Assembly: GCA_943736015.1 (NCBI GenBank)
Contig: OX031063.1
Location: 38,208,672 to 38,272,671, forward strand
DNA: 64,000 bases
Reading direction: 5' to 3'
From: Tridacna crocea
Taxonomy: Eukaryota > Mollusca > Bivalvia > Cardiida > Cardiidae
Shown here: positions 54,664 through 64,000 of the stretch, piece by piece
Layout of the letters: every line of letters starts with the position of its first letter
Numbering within the stretch: the first letter of the stretch is position 1
Translations under genes and position numbers: made by a program
The notes under the pieces: model-generated
The model's database searches: none
What the model saw: the letters and a program-made list of their open reading frames with translations, nothing else
What the model was told of the DNA's origin: nothing

Positions 54664-54819
54664 GAGTGCATCCTAAACGACCGATCTTCTTTTTAGAGCA
54701 TTTTCAACCCCTGTGCTACAAAACTCATGCCTGTTGCGAACATCCTTAGTCAAAAGCAGACAGCATGGGACATGCAGTCTGATCTTGGATCCACACTCTC
54801 TGAGATGGTCTAGGCTTCT

Positions 54820-55025
54820 TTTTCCAGTCGAAAACCTCTTCCACAAACACGTGCTTTAAATATCATGATAAAAGAAAGCTTTTGAAATAATTGTAGGGGA
54901 AGAAAAGAGAAAATGCTTGTGAATTGCATTTTCTCAGTGTTCCACGTACTTTTCTCTCCTTTTAGAAGCAAACCACGCCCCCATCGTTTTCTTGACAGTT
55001 GATTTGTCTTCTTCAAGTGCTTTCA
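54820..55025 (-). mobile_element. PAL-A, decayed copy
   Basis: AAGCTTTTGAAATAATTGTAG arm, centre GCTTGTGAATTGC, TTCTTCAAGTGCTTTCACC distal domain. Confidence 0.45.
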
Positions 55026-55107
55026 CCAGATATTTTCTGTCTTAGAATAATCTCCGATAATAATTGCATTTTCAACATTGCTCTTGTCAAGGATATCCCT
55101 GAGAAGT

Positions 55108-55172
55108 GAACAGTGTAGATCAGAGATCGGACTGTACCTTAACTGCTGTCTGATCTTGATCTACACTGATCT
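55108..55172. repeat. PAL-B
   Basis: AACAGTGTAGATCAGAGATC and inverse GATCTTGATCTACACTG. Confidence 0.65.
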
Positions 55173-55263
55173 CAAAGGCAACTGAATTTGTAAAAGGTGC
55201 GTTTTATGGGTAATGAAAGTTGTCTAATATGACTTCTTTCGGAAATTTGCCAAATATATCAGC

Positions 55264-55390
55264 CATGCCCTGTGAAAAGGGGGCTTAATGCATTTGCGAA
55301 AAATTTCGGCCTAGGTCAGCCTGCGCAGTCCGCGCAGGCTGACCTAGGCCGAAAGTTTTCGCTATCGGCCAATTTTCTGCATGTCTAAGG
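55264..55390. mobile_element. PAL-D, copy
   Basis: GTGAAAAGGGGGCTTAATGC, then a perfect palindrome TTTCGGCCTAGGTCAGCC / inverse. Confidence 0.75.
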
Positions 55391-55602
55391 CACAATCTAT
55401 CTTATGATTTGGTCAGTTGTTGAAGAAAGTAGCTATTATGTATTCGTACTTCTGTGATGCCTTACTTATATCATGTATCACGGAAATGCATCAAGCCCCC
55501 TTTTGCGGCAGAACGGTTCATACATTCTTTTTAACACTTGTTCTCCGACCGAACCTGGGATTGTGTACTTTAGATGTCTCCTACAGTTTAACTCTTTCCA
55601 AG

Positions 55603-55727
55603 CCGGTGTAATGCAGAGAAATGACTCCCATTACAAAATGATCCACGGGTCATTATTCTACGTCGAAGAATGACCGTGGGTCATTTTGTAATGGGGGGGG
55701 GGGGGGTCATTCTCTGCATTACACCGG
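55603..55727. mobile_element. PAL-F, shorter copy
   Basis: CCGGTGTAATGCAGAGAA and TTCTCTGCATTACACCGG ends, two ATGATCC/GGTCATT units and a long G-run. Confidence 0.75.
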
Positions 55728-55815
55728 AGGCGAAAAGATCGGCTCATGTCGATGGCATAGGTCAGGATCAGACTAGGAGTCGTGCAGACTTACCCCGTCT
55801 ATGCATCGTCCGCAA

Positions 55816-56320
55816 AAGTCTTTTTTTTTTCTTTCGTGGAAATGAAAGGGTAAATCATCCCTTTTTTAAGAAGAGAAAGATGGATTAAAAGATAGTTAAA
55901 AAAGAAAGGGCCCTGCAATAATTTGCGGTTTTCTGATATCATCTTTATTCTTTCAAAGTGTGTGGGGGTATAGGAGTGTGTGAAAATTGAAATAACGGGC
56001 CGAAAATTAACCCTGTAACTGTACAGACTAATCTTTGAGGGACTCGCACCATGCAGAAGAATTAAGTAATTTGGTGAATTTAAATCAACTAGTTTTCAAT
56101 TAAATAATATTTTAATCGTTACATTCCGTGGTGAACTACGATAATATTACAATCGTTCAACATTTAGCGTTCTTTCTTATTTCCAAGATCCTGTGTATTT
56201 TTTTTTTCTTTTAATGGATTTAGTTTTCCCAATTTTTATATTTTTTTTTCTTCTTAAGACGGTAAATTGACTCTATTGATAAATAAAATACAAATCCGGG
56301 TCTGGTCCTCAGTGCATTTG
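55816..56320. other. no gene seen
   Basis: AT-rich with homopolymer runs. Confidence 0.5.
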
Positions 56321-56323
56321 AAC

Positions 56324-56542
56324 TTAACCCTCTGCCAAACGACAAAATTTTAGACAAGTCCAAATTGAAAGCATTTGCAGGCAACAAAATTTACGTGACT
56401 CAAAAATTAAAGTTTTGTTTTGGGGAGGACAGAAAACATTGTGGGAAAAGGAGAAAATGCTGGTTACCAGCATTTTCTCCTTTTCCCACAATGTTTTCAA
56501 GGCTTCTCCTTCGGGGTCATGAGTTATTTGGTAAAGGGATAA
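56324..56542 (+). mobile_element. PAL-A, full copy
   Basis: Left TTAA, right ATAA; near-perfect core 56431-56498. Its right end directly abuts another, worn copy. Confidence 0.82.
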
Positions 56543-56725
56543 CCTTTTACCAAATGACAAAATTTGGTGACTTGAGAGGGCCAAATTAAGATTATTTGTG
56601 GACGGACGAGTAATTAGATGTAGCACAAATAATAAAATTTGGCCTTGAAATGAAAGAAAACTATTGAGAAAGAGTAAAATCCTGGTAATCGGCAATTTTC
56701 TTTTTTTTTTTTGTACCGCACCGGT
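56539..56725 (+). mobile_element. PAL-A, worn copy sharing its end with the previous one
   Basis: Starts ATAACCTTTTACCAAATGAC at the end of the preceding copy. The core is eroded (ACTATTGAGAAAGAG...). Confidence 0.55.
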
Positions 56726-56821
56726 TTTTAAAACGGTAGTCTTCCGGGTTTTTAGAACACAGCAGTTTAAAGTACTAATGGTACCAAGAGATAATTTGGT
56801 CATAATCCGTATACTAGAGCA

Positions 56822-56889
56822 GTGGACAGTGTAAATAAGAGATTAATCTGCACGTTTCATGCAGTCTGATTTTGAGATACACTGTCCAC
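56822..56889. repeat. PAL-B, worn, GTGG/CCAC ends
   Basis: GTGGACAGTGTAAATAAGAG arm and inverse GAGATACACTGTCCAC. Confidence 0.65.
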
Positions 56890-56936
56890 GAAAGCTTCTG
56901 GTGTCATCTATATCATGGAAAGAGTTAATAAGTTGA

Positions 56937-57161
56937 TTAACCCACACAAACCCGACTTTTAACACCCCTGTGAAAGAGGCATTCTGAAAATATTGTGGGA
57001 AAAGGAGAAAATGCTGGTAACCAGCATTTTCGCCTTTTCCCACAATGTTTTCTTCCATTCCTAAAACAAATCTCACTTCTATGGTCGCATTCACTTTTAT
57101 CGTCTGAAAATGCTTTCAATTTGGACCAGTCTAAAATTTTATCGTTTTGTAAAGAATTTAA
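56937..57161 (-). mobile_element. PAL-A, full copy
   Basis: 225 bp, TTAA at both ends, core 56987-57053. Confidence 0.82.
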
Positions 57162-57289
57162 AAGTCTTTAACTGACAAAATGTAATTTCACTTTTCCAAA
57201 TCCAATGCAGAATATAGCATAATTTGTCTTCTTATATTTGGACGTTTCATACAGTCTGATCTTAATGTACACTGTCCGTAAAAAAAAAT

Positions 57290-57745
57290 GTTAAAAAGTC
57301 ACATTTAACAGACTCAGGGTTGCAGGGGCCTTTTCAGATGTTTTTGCTACAGTTCTGTTTTTTGATAGACACAAATGTATACTGCAAAATAAATGTTTCT
57401 ATGCCAACGTTAAGGAAATAACCGTTAAATGCAATAGAAAGGTTCAAAATTCGGCGTTTAAATAATAGACTGTTCGCTTTGCAATCGGTAACTCCGTCAG
57501 ATATGACGTCATCCTACTTATTTGAATACGAAACTACACAATCGAAGATCGACTGATTACCCCCCCCCCCCCCCCCTCCCTTTTTCCCCTGATATAGGGG
57601 AAAAAAAGGTATATTGAAATCGATTCAGGCTACTGCAAATGGGCAGATTTCTCCCCGACTATTTTTTTTCGAATTATGGAGGGTCACTCTTGCTACTTAA
57701 TATTCAGGGGACGTCACTCTAGTTTCTTGTGATCTCTTCCACAGA
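57290..57745. other. no gene seen
   Basis: Contains only the poly-C run. Confidence 0.5.
57558..57583. repeat. poly-C run
   Basis: Long C homopolymer; others at 14087-14097 (then A-run) and 51054-51069. Length may be unreliable in an assembly. Confidence 0.8.
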
Positions 57746-57749
57746 TGAA

Positions 57750-57943
57750 AAGCCTGCATTACGCACAGGCTAATCTGAGACGGCACTCTACGACTACATT
57801 GGAATTTTTTCTTCAGTATTCTAAACTAAACAGAAAAATACATTAAAACGGAAAGTGTCTTGTTGGATTAACCTGCGCGTACTGCGCAGGCTGATCCGAG
57901 ACGACACTTTACGCAAATGTCCGAATGTCTCTGTTGCAAACCA
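57750..57943. mobile_element. PAL-C, copy missing its left end
   Basis: Both GC palindromes are recognisable; right end GTTGCAAACC. Confidence 0.65.
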
Positions 57944-58079
57944 TATTAATCGTGCACTGACAAGAGGTATTTAATGCATCATTGCATTGTACCACTCAAA
58001 ACACTACATAGTTCTGGATCTACTAAGTCCATTTTGTGTATCATAAGGAAGACCTGTCCTTTGACACGCATGAAACATA

Positions 58080-58190
58080 CAAATAACAAAAAGTGTTGAC
58101 TTATGTCAGCGGCGCGGATACGCAGGATGACATGGGTCGATACTCTTTTTCAGAGGCATTTAGCTCCCTTTTTAACATAGCATGGCACAT
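58080..58190. mobile_element. PAL-D, worn copy
   Basis: AAAAAGTGTTGACTTATGTC and worn inverse; CATTTAGCTCCCTTTTTAAC tail. Confidence 0.5.
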
Positions 58191-59125
58191 GTTTATATAA
58201 AGACAAGTATCAGTAGTGGGTGGGGGGTAAGGCTGACGACCGGTCTATACAAATTTGGCCGCTGTGCCCGAGCGATATCCAACTTCTTATCTCAACATCT
58301 CATATCATATTGTTTGAACAAAACGGGTCTTCTGAAAAGTGTTGCTATGGTATACAAAGAGCCCCCGCGTTTTGAAAAACAAAAATATTTGCATGTAACA
58401 GATACACGAAATTATCTCGGCAGTTGGTTACTTTTGCCACCGAGCATTATTTACTTAGAAGGCTACCTCGTGCGTACAGATCTTGTTATGTAGAGAATCT
58501 CCGCCTTGAACAAAGTTCTTTTCGAGGCTGGCCATACAAATTGTTTCTCTCTTTCATCTTCGAATAGTCTACAAACTTTGCATTGTGATTGAAATGATCA
58601 CTGACTTGGAAAGCTGTATGTACCACTAGTGCAGACAACCATGGGGGCCTACTCACGAAATAGTTGAGTGTTGCACACAAGAAATTTCCCATTTTTAATG
58701 TAACACAGTGTGTGATTGGCTACACTTTGATCTAGCCAATCAGAGATTGTTTTGCTATTCAAAAATACGACTCGCCTCCAGTTTGGATCGTTGATGAACA
58801 CAGATCCAGGACCTAGGAGTCATCCTCAGCAACTAGGCTTAGTTAAAGGCCCAGTTGCGACAAAATGTAAAATATTCAGCGTATTAACTTCAGGTGAATT
58901 TCATTTACGCCAATTTAAGGTATAGCAATTATTTTAAGTCTGGCGATCTGTGAAAGTGTGGTTGGACGAAGTTCACTAGTAGTACAATACGTATTAATAA
59001 AACTAAGATTAAAATTGACCTTCGATAATTATTATCCTGCCAGAGAGTGGAATCCTCAACAGAGATCTATATTGCATCAGGATCCAATGTAACTTTTAGG
59101 ATTTCAGTTAGGTTAGTTTATTTCC
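58190..59125. other. no gene supported
   Basis: A 103-codon plus frame at 58182-58493 starts in PAL-D tail sequence and has no recognisable domain. The rest is unique or the small palindrome at 58690. Confidence 0.4.
58690..58775. repeat. GATTGGCTA-type palindrome
   Basis: GTGTGATTGGCTACACTTTG with TCTAGCCAATCAGAGA; distantly like the PAL-E centre. A smaller one of this kind is at 47980-48015. Confidence 0.35.
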
Positions 59126-59326
59126 CACGCTCTGGACAATCTAATCTTGATGTTCACTGTCCGCAAAACGGCTAAAAGTGCGCCCAGCAGGTTTTAAGGC
59201 TGAATATCGGTGACGTCGTGCAATGTAAATATAGGAACCAACGGAGCTGTCAGTTTTTATCAGCAATAGATATGATTGAGAGGTGGGGATGCTGTTGACT
59301 TACTTATCAAACGGAAGATTTTCATT

Positions 59327-59710
59327 GTGCTCTTTACCAAACGACAAAATTATAGACTGGTCCAAATTAAAAGCAATTGCAGACGACAAAATAATGTATC
59401 CCGAATATTGCAAATTTGATTTAGTAAGTGCAGAAATCATTGAGAGAAAAGAAAGAAAGTGATGCATACCACAATGGATCGATAATATCCTCTTTCTTTT
59501 AACTACCGACTTAACTCTTGGGTAGACTGGTCCTTGAACATACAGAAAATTGACGAATAGCGAAAAGTTTCGGCCCTGGTCAGCCTGCACAGATTGTGCA
59601 GGCTGACCAGAGTCGATACTTTTCGCAGATGCATTAAGCCCCTTTACACAGAGCATGGCTCATTTATTTTGGACTGGTATTGAAAACTTTGACGTCTGGT
59701 AAACAATTAT
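59327..59710 (+). mobile_element. PAL-A, left portion with a PAL-D joined on
   Basis: PAL-A left domain TCTTTACCAAACGACAAAAT (59330) to a broken core at about 59480; PAL-D occupies 59526-59668; a PAL-A-like end (GACGTCTGGTAAACAATTA) follows. Confidence 0.55.
59526..59668. mobile_element. PAL-D, copy
   Basis: ACTGGTCCTTGAACATACAG left, palindrome CCTGGTCAGCCTGCACAG / inverse, GCATTAAGCCCCTTTACAC right. Confidence 0.72.
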
Positions 59711-59945
59711 TTGTTTAATTTCAAAGGTATTGTTTATACTTTAAGAGAAAAAATCGCCGTCAGAAATGTGATATTTTCGAGAAAATCCATACATGTAGGT
59801 GCCGTGGGTTGGTAAATAGGGCGTTAGCCCTTTGATTGATATTTGTTTACCTGTCGACGCCACCGGTTGCCTATTGGGACATATAGTTTATCGCATCGTT
59901 ACATGCGACATAAAATCAAAATATCATGTAAATGACTATTTAGTA

Positions 59946-60151
59946 TGTTACGGGAGACCACTCCTTCCTGCATGGCATACTCCCGATTTAAATACAATAC
60001 CTGGCTACTGCGTCAGGGAGATATCTCTTTGGCTCAGTGGTTAGGGTATTGGCTTTGCGTCCGGGAGTTCGGAGTTCGAATCCCGCTCCGATCCATATTT
60101 CTGCCATGCATTTATTCATTTGTTTCTTTGTTACGGACTTCGTTCGTAAGA
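59946..60151 (+). repeat. left LTR of the miniature element
   Basis: It contains a tRNA-like stretch (about 60022-60094) with an A-box-like TGGCTCAGTGGT and a B-box-like GTTCGAATCCC, the internal RNA polymerase III promoter elements of tRNA genes. A full cloverleaf was not established. Confidence 0.9.
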
Positions 60152-60169
60152 TGGGGGCTCGTCCGGGAT
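60152..60169 (+). other. primer-binding site, tRNA-Pro type
   Basis: TGGGGGCTCGTCCGGGAT is complementary to the 3' end of tRNA-Pro as used by some animal retroelements and gammaretroviruses. It directly abuts the left LTR. Confidence 0.85.
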
Positions 60170-60256
60170 TGGCCATTGAGCCATTAATCCCATTTGTTGT
60201 CCAAAATCGGACTTCCTGCCTAATAAGGCTTTGAGTCATCAATAAATGATGACTTT

Positions 60257-60267
60257 AAGAGGGGGTG
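60257..60267 (+). other. polypurine tract
   Basis: AAGAGGGGGTG immediately precedes the right LTR, where plus-strand priming is expected. Confidence 0.75.
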
Positions 60268-60473
60268 TGTTACGGGAGACCACTCCTTCCTGCATGGCAT
60301 ACTCCCGATTTAAATACAATACCTGGCTACTGCGTCAGGGAGATATCTCTTTGGCTCAGTGGTTAGGGTACTGGCTTTGCGTCCGGGAGTTCGGAGTTCG
60401 AATCCCGCTCCGATCCATATTTCTGCCATGCATTTATTCATTTGTTTCTTTGTTACGGACTTCGTTCGTAAGA
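60268..60473 (+). repeat. right LTR of the miniature element
   Basis: Same 206 bases as the left LTR apart from one substitution in the tRNA-like part (position 60371). Confidence 0.9.
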
Positions 60474-60489
60474 AGTAGTTTCGGTTGAA

Positions 60490-60575
60490 AAGCAGTGGGA
60501 ATCGAACTCTAACCCGTAACTGGCCCACGGTTTTACAGTCGCAAGTCCCATGCTGTACATGGGCTCTTGGTTGCA
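60490..60575 (-). repeat. antisense tRNA-like fragment beside the miniature LTR element
   Basis: Minus strand reads GAGTTCGATTCCCACTGC (B-box-like) downstream of GCCCATGTACAGCATGGGAC. Confidence 0.4.
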
Positions 60576-60604
60576 CGCTATACCCTTAACAAACAAATCC
60601 GTAT

Positions 60605-60837
60605 TCAGCTCTTTCCAAACGACAAAATTATACACTGGTCCAAGTTGAAAGCATTTGCGGACGACAAAATAAATGCGACTGAAGAATAATCGAAATTTGA
60701 TTTTGGGAAGGGTTGAAAAAATTATGGGAAAAGGAGAAAATGCTGGTTTCCAGCAATATCTCGTTTTCCCACAATGTTTTCAGAAGGCTTCTTTCTCAGG
60801 ATCGTGAAAACCCGGGATTTTTGGTAAAACAGTTTAA
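60605..60837 (+). mobile_element. PAL-A, full copy
   Basis: Left TTAA lost, right TTAA present; second core arm mutated near the centre (AGCAATATCTCG). Confidence 0.75.
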
Positions 60838-60967
60838 GATTTAACTGTAAATGGTAAAACATGTATCTGCATGGCGCACCTTCCACGGTATAGGTTTAAT
60901 TAGGATCATGATAGCAAGAACCTAAAGTCGGATCTTGGACCTACATTTAGTTCCGGGCAATTCGAAA

Positions 60968-61185
60968 TTAACCCTTTCCCAAATGGCAAATTTTGGTCCA
61001 GACCAAATTGAAAGCATTTTACAGATGACAAATTAACAGTTGCTAAAAAGATGATTTTTCTATACGATTTGGTAGAAAACATTGTGGGAAAAGGAGAAAA
61101 TGCTGGTTACCAGCATATCGCATGTTTTCAAAAGGCTTCTATTCCTGATCCGTAAAAAAACAGGGATTGTTTGGGAAAGGGTTAA
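60968..61185 (+). mobile_element. PAL-A with shortened second arm
   Basis: 218 bp, TTAA at both ends; the second arm jumps from CCAGCAT to ATGTTTTC, removing most of the palindrome. Confidence 0.78.
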
Positions 61186-61189
61186 ACAA

Positions 61190-61915
61190 AACAATCTCAC
61201 CAAGGCGCGATTGTTTGGTCTTCGGTCGGTGATAAAGTGAGGCATGGGGCTTACAAAGCTCAACCGTTACCCTCTTGATAGCAAAGACATACTTGCAGGT
61301 TGAAAGAAGCGGTTTTACACAAGGAGCAGGGGTATCATTTTAGGCATAGTTCTTTCTTTATGTCTCGAGGAATCCATCCATTCCCGGTTACATCCACACA
61401 CACACCCATCTACCTGTCTGCCCATCCATCAAAAGCAGTGCTAACCGTAAATCTTTGAACTTAAAAAAAGAAAACTATGAACTTAAAAAAAAAAACTCTA
61501 TAAAATCGTTTTTTTTTATTACCATCTCAGTGCAGTGTAAATTGCTTATTATGCAGTTTTTTTTTTATGCAGTAGAAGCACAGATTCACACGAAGTCAAT
61601 TTTATCTTCCCATGTCATCTCCATTACTCGATCTGTTATTACCTTTTTGTGTGCGTTTTTAGCGCAAGATTAATTAGTTTAATTCAGTCTAGATTTCACC
61701 TTTTGCAAAACGTCTTTCATCTTGGCATTGTCAACGAGTTAACGCAAAATGAATGACATACAACGGCATCTAGTGTTATACGATATGTATTTTCCGGTCC
61801 TTTGTATCGTTCCGTTATTCTAGCAGGGACTTTACTCTTAACCGGAACTACAACGTTTCAGATTCGTCAGTTTACGAAAGTTGCAAAGACAACGAGGTAA
61901 CTGTGGTGGAGATAA
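61190..61915. other. no gene seen
   Basis: AT-rich, T- and A-runs around 61470-61570. Confidence 0.5.
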
Positions 61916-61919
61916 TGCG

Positions 61920-62060
61920 GATTTGTATTTCATAGGGTAAAATATATAGTTGGAAAAGAAGAAAATGCTGGTGACCAGCATTTTCTTCTTTTCCCAAAAT
62001 GCTTTCAAAATTATATTTCTTCGGGTTGGTGTTCAAAAGGCGTTGGATAGATGATTAAAA
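61920..62060. mobile_element. PAL-A core with worn ends
   Basis: Near-perfect core 61946-62009 with matched GAAGAAAATGC / GCATTTTCTTC changes in both arms. Confidence 0.6.
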
Positions 62061-62217
62061 CTTTCCTATTAGCATGAAATATTATCGTCATTGTAAAAAA
62101 AAAGGTTGCTTTTTTAAATTTGTCATGAAAACAAGTTTTATTGACGTTGCCGATGAATTAAAAGATTAACCTCCTGTCGACGACTTACTTTGTCTTCCAA
62201 TATGTCTTTTCTATACA

Positions 62218-62345
62218 AGCTACGCTCTGCGAACAAGGGGGTAAAATGCATCTACAAACACTTTCAACCCATGACACCCTGTGCAGTCCGCGGACTTTTG
62301 TCATGGGTCCATTGTTTTTGCTTTTTGTAAATTTTCTGCGTGCCA
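62218..62345. mobile_element. PAL-D, worn copy with different core
   Basis: GGGGGTAAAATGCATCTAC tail; core arms AACCCATGACACCCTG / CTTTTGTCATGGGTCC. Confidence 0.5.
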
Positions 62346-62449
62346 CTGAATGATTATATCACATAATTCAGTTGCTTCCAAGATAATTTCAGTCAAATCT
62401 TTTTGCTATTTGTTAATTTTCTGCATTCCACTGAACAATTCTGCCTTGC

Positions 62450-62590
62450 AACCAGCATTTTCTTCTTTTCCCACAATGTTTTCTACCCCGTATACAACAC
62501 AAAAAATATTTCCAACTATATTTGAATTGTCATCTGCAAATGCTTTCAATTTCGACGACACCAAACTTTTGTCGTCTGGTAAAGAGTTAA
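62450..62590 (-). mobile_element. PAL-A, right half
   Basis: Begins exactly at the palindrome centre (ACCAGCATTTTCTTC) and runs to GGTAAAGAGTTAA. Confidence 0.65.
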
Positions 62591-62637
62591 GACAAGCTAT
62601 CACTCGTACAAGTGCTGCCTATAGAATCAATGGTTTA

Positions 62638-62880
62638 TCCTGCAACACGCGAAAAGGAAAATTCAGACATTTCCGTAAAGAGCTATCTGGCAGGCTGAAC
62701 CGAAACGACATTTTCCGTTTTTATGTAATTTTCTGTTTTGCACAAGTCTGATATAGGACAGAATGTAATGCAGTCATTTAGTGCCGTCTTGGATTAGCCT
62801 GCGCGGACTGCGCAGGCTTACCCGCGACTCCGCTTAAAGCAAACTTTTGTTTCAATGCCCTTTTTCGCGTGTTGTGGGCT
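62638..62880. mobile_element. PAL-C, full copy with eroded first stem
   Basis: CCTGCAACACGCG start, CGCGTGTTGTGGGC end; only the second GC palindrome is intact. Confidence 0.7.
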
Positions 62881-62909
62881 ATATACAAGACAAGACAATT
62901 GAAAGTAAG

Positions 62910-63120
62910 AACGGACAAGATTTTAGACTTATTCAAATTGAAAGTATTTGCAGACGACAAAGGTGACTGAAAAATTGAAATTTGTTATGGGAAGGGTAGA
63001 AAACACTGTGGGAAAAGGAGAAAATGCTGGTTACCGGCTTTTTCTCGTTTTCTTACAGAGTGTTCAAAAGGCCTCTTTCTCAGGGGCGTCAAAAGTAGGG
63101 ATTGTGTGGTAATGGGTTAA
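62910..63120 (+). mobile_element. PAL-A, near-complete copy
   Basis: Left terminus lost (AAGAACGGACAAGATTT); core with centre GGTTACCGGC; right TTAA 63117-63120. Confidence 0.75.
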
Positions 63121-63442
63121 ACATGCAGAAATGACAAGTTCAGATATTGGCTTTTTTTTTCCCGGTCACTGAAGACGACAACGAAATTCTATATTTGTTT
63201 ACTTTCAATTAACACCGTCACCTATTAAAACTTATCTAAATTTTTTTTTCCAACGTGTCTATCTATTATTACCTTTCAATTCTATTACGGTATTTGCATC
63301 CAATCTAGCCCTAATCTAAAGAAAAACTATTTTCATTTCTCCGTTTCATTATCCCCCCTCCCAATGGGTGAAAGCTCCAACTGCCTCGGGGAAGTGTCAC
63401 GACCGCAAGAAAAACCCGTTCACCTAGCGTATCTTTCTTTAA

Positions 63443-63669
63443 ATAACCCTTTCCGAAACAATCACTAGTTTTCACGACCCTGGAAAATAAGCCTCTTGAA
63501 AACACTGTGGGAAAAGGAGAAAATGCTGGTAACCAGCATTTTCTCCTTTTCCCGCAATGTTTTCTACCCTCAAGGAACAAATTTCAAATTTTGAGGCATG
63601 TTAATATTGTCGTCTGCAAACGCTTTAATTTGGACCTGTCTAAAATTTTGTCGTCTGGTAAAGGTTTAA
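63443..63669 (-). mobile_element. PAL-A, full copy
   Basis: Left ATAA, right TTAA, intact core 63498-63564. Confidence 0.82.
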
Positions 63670-63778
63670 TCCATTTCAGCGCCATGTAGATATGTGAACC
63701 TTGTCTCTATCGACGACGTAAAATATCAATTGAAGAGACACAGAATATTTTTCTTCCTATCGGCTCGAAAAAATAAGG

Positions 63779-63843
63779 GGACGGTACAGATCCAAGATAA
63801 GACTACACGTTCTGTGCAGTTTGATCTTGATCTGTACCCTTCG
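63779..63843. repeat. PAL-B, GGTACAGATC variant
   Basis: Both arms changed to GGTACAGATC / GATCTGTACC. Confidence 0.65.
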
Positions 63844-64000
63844 TAAAAACCCATGATTTTTTTTCTTTGACGCCGAAAAGGGTTCAAAAACCGATGACAC
63901 TATTTACTTTCCGCTATTACGAATTTAATCCTTGTCGGTAATTGATGGTCCTTGCCCATGATATAACGGAGAGCCCAATAATTACAGTGACCCCACATTT

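Larger units (their letters stand above)
59946..60473 (+). mobile_element. miniature LTR retrotransposon (TRIM-type) with tRNA-like sequence in its LTRs
   Basis: Two 206-bp direct repeats (59946-60151 and 60268-60473) differ at a single base (T at 60049, C at 60371). The flanks are a perfect 4-bp duplication AGTA (59942-59945 and 60474-60477). Each repeat begins TGTTACG and ends CGTAAGA, a near inverted pair. Right after the left LTR is TGGGGGCTCGTCCGGGAT (60152-60169), a tRNA-Pro-type primer-binding site. A purine-rich tract AAGAGGGGGTG (60257-60267) abuts the right LTR. The 116-bp interior codes for nothing, so the element depended on another for replication. It is almost unmutated, so insertion was recent. 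Confidence 0.9.

Noticed and set aside
60022..60094. Functional tRNA gene
   Set aside because: A and B boxes are visible, but I could not form a proper acceptor stem. It occurs identically in both LTRs.
60152..60169. Contamination by a gammaretrovirus or vector because of the tRNA-Pro primer site
   Set aside because: Only the 18-base primer site matches. The LTRs, interior and flanks are unlike such viruses, and the element has its own target duplication in this genome.
59945..60488. Plus-strand frames with identical peptides (MLRETTPSCMAYSRFKYNTW...) at 59945 and 60246
   Set aside because: They are the two LTRs of the miniature retrotransposon, not duplicated genes.
7013..63669. CRISPR-like array of regularly repeated palindromes
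   Set aside because: Spacing is irregular, copies are full elements with TTAA ends in both orientations, and the genome is eukaryotic.

Overview
The window is nuclear DNA of an invertebrate animal, very probably a bivalve mollusc. Evidence: a spliced OVO-type zinc-finger gene with GT-AG introns, tRNA-derived SINEs with mollusc-style tails, and an AT-rich background crowded with short palindromic transposable elements. A dreissenid mussel is possible from the look of the repeats, but the sequence alone cannot prove it. Nothing looks bacterial.

The only gene identified with confidence is ovo (OVO/shavenbaby/OVOL transcription factor), plus strand, 19374-32301. It has five coding exons (19374-21895, 23327-23438, 26079-26255, 30071-30195, 31441-32301) whose phases all agree. 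They give a 1261-residue protein from the ATG at 19385, with a long Ser/Thr-rich N-terminal region, four C2H2-type fingers (residues 884-1000) and a basic tail holding a short internal repeat. The canonical OVO N-terminal SNAG motif is absent from these exons. A clean SNAG exon (MPKSFLVKKF, phase-1 donor) lies about 20 kb downstream on the same strand at 51900-52008, behind a TATA box. It probably opens a second, tandem OVO/SNAG-type gene that continues beyond the window.

Nearly everything else is repeats. PAL-A dominates: about 35 end-to-end copies and roughly 20 fragments of a ~229-bp element with TTAA at both ends, ~17-bp inverted termini and a near-perfect 66-bp central palindrome (piggyBac-like MITE by its TTAA and termini). 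PAL-B is a 66-bp palindrome (about 30 copies or halves). PAL-C and PAL-D carry GC-rich AGCCTGCGC palindromes. PAL-E, PAL-F, PAL-G and PAL-I are rarer fold-back elements. There is also a 1.3-kb element with long inverted termini (38896-40183), several tRNA-derived SINEs (one nested in another with a target-site duplication), an inverted pair of ~330-bp repeats (37154/41100), and minisatellites of 24, 42 and 66 bp.

The most unusual object is at 59946-60473: a 528-bp miniature LTR retrotransposon with 206-bp LTRs differing at one base, a tRNA-Pro-type primer-binding site, a purine-rich tract and a 4-bp AGTA target duplication. Each LTR contains a tRNA-like sequence with recognisable A and B boxes. 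Regions: 1-19.3 kb upstream repeats with one fairly unique segment (11.56-12.5 kb); 19.4-32.3 kb ovo; 32.3-51.2 kb repeats with two weak minus-strand exon candidates (47281-47544, 48259-48645); 51.2-52 kb promoter and SNAG exon; 52-64 kb repeats including the miniature LTR element.
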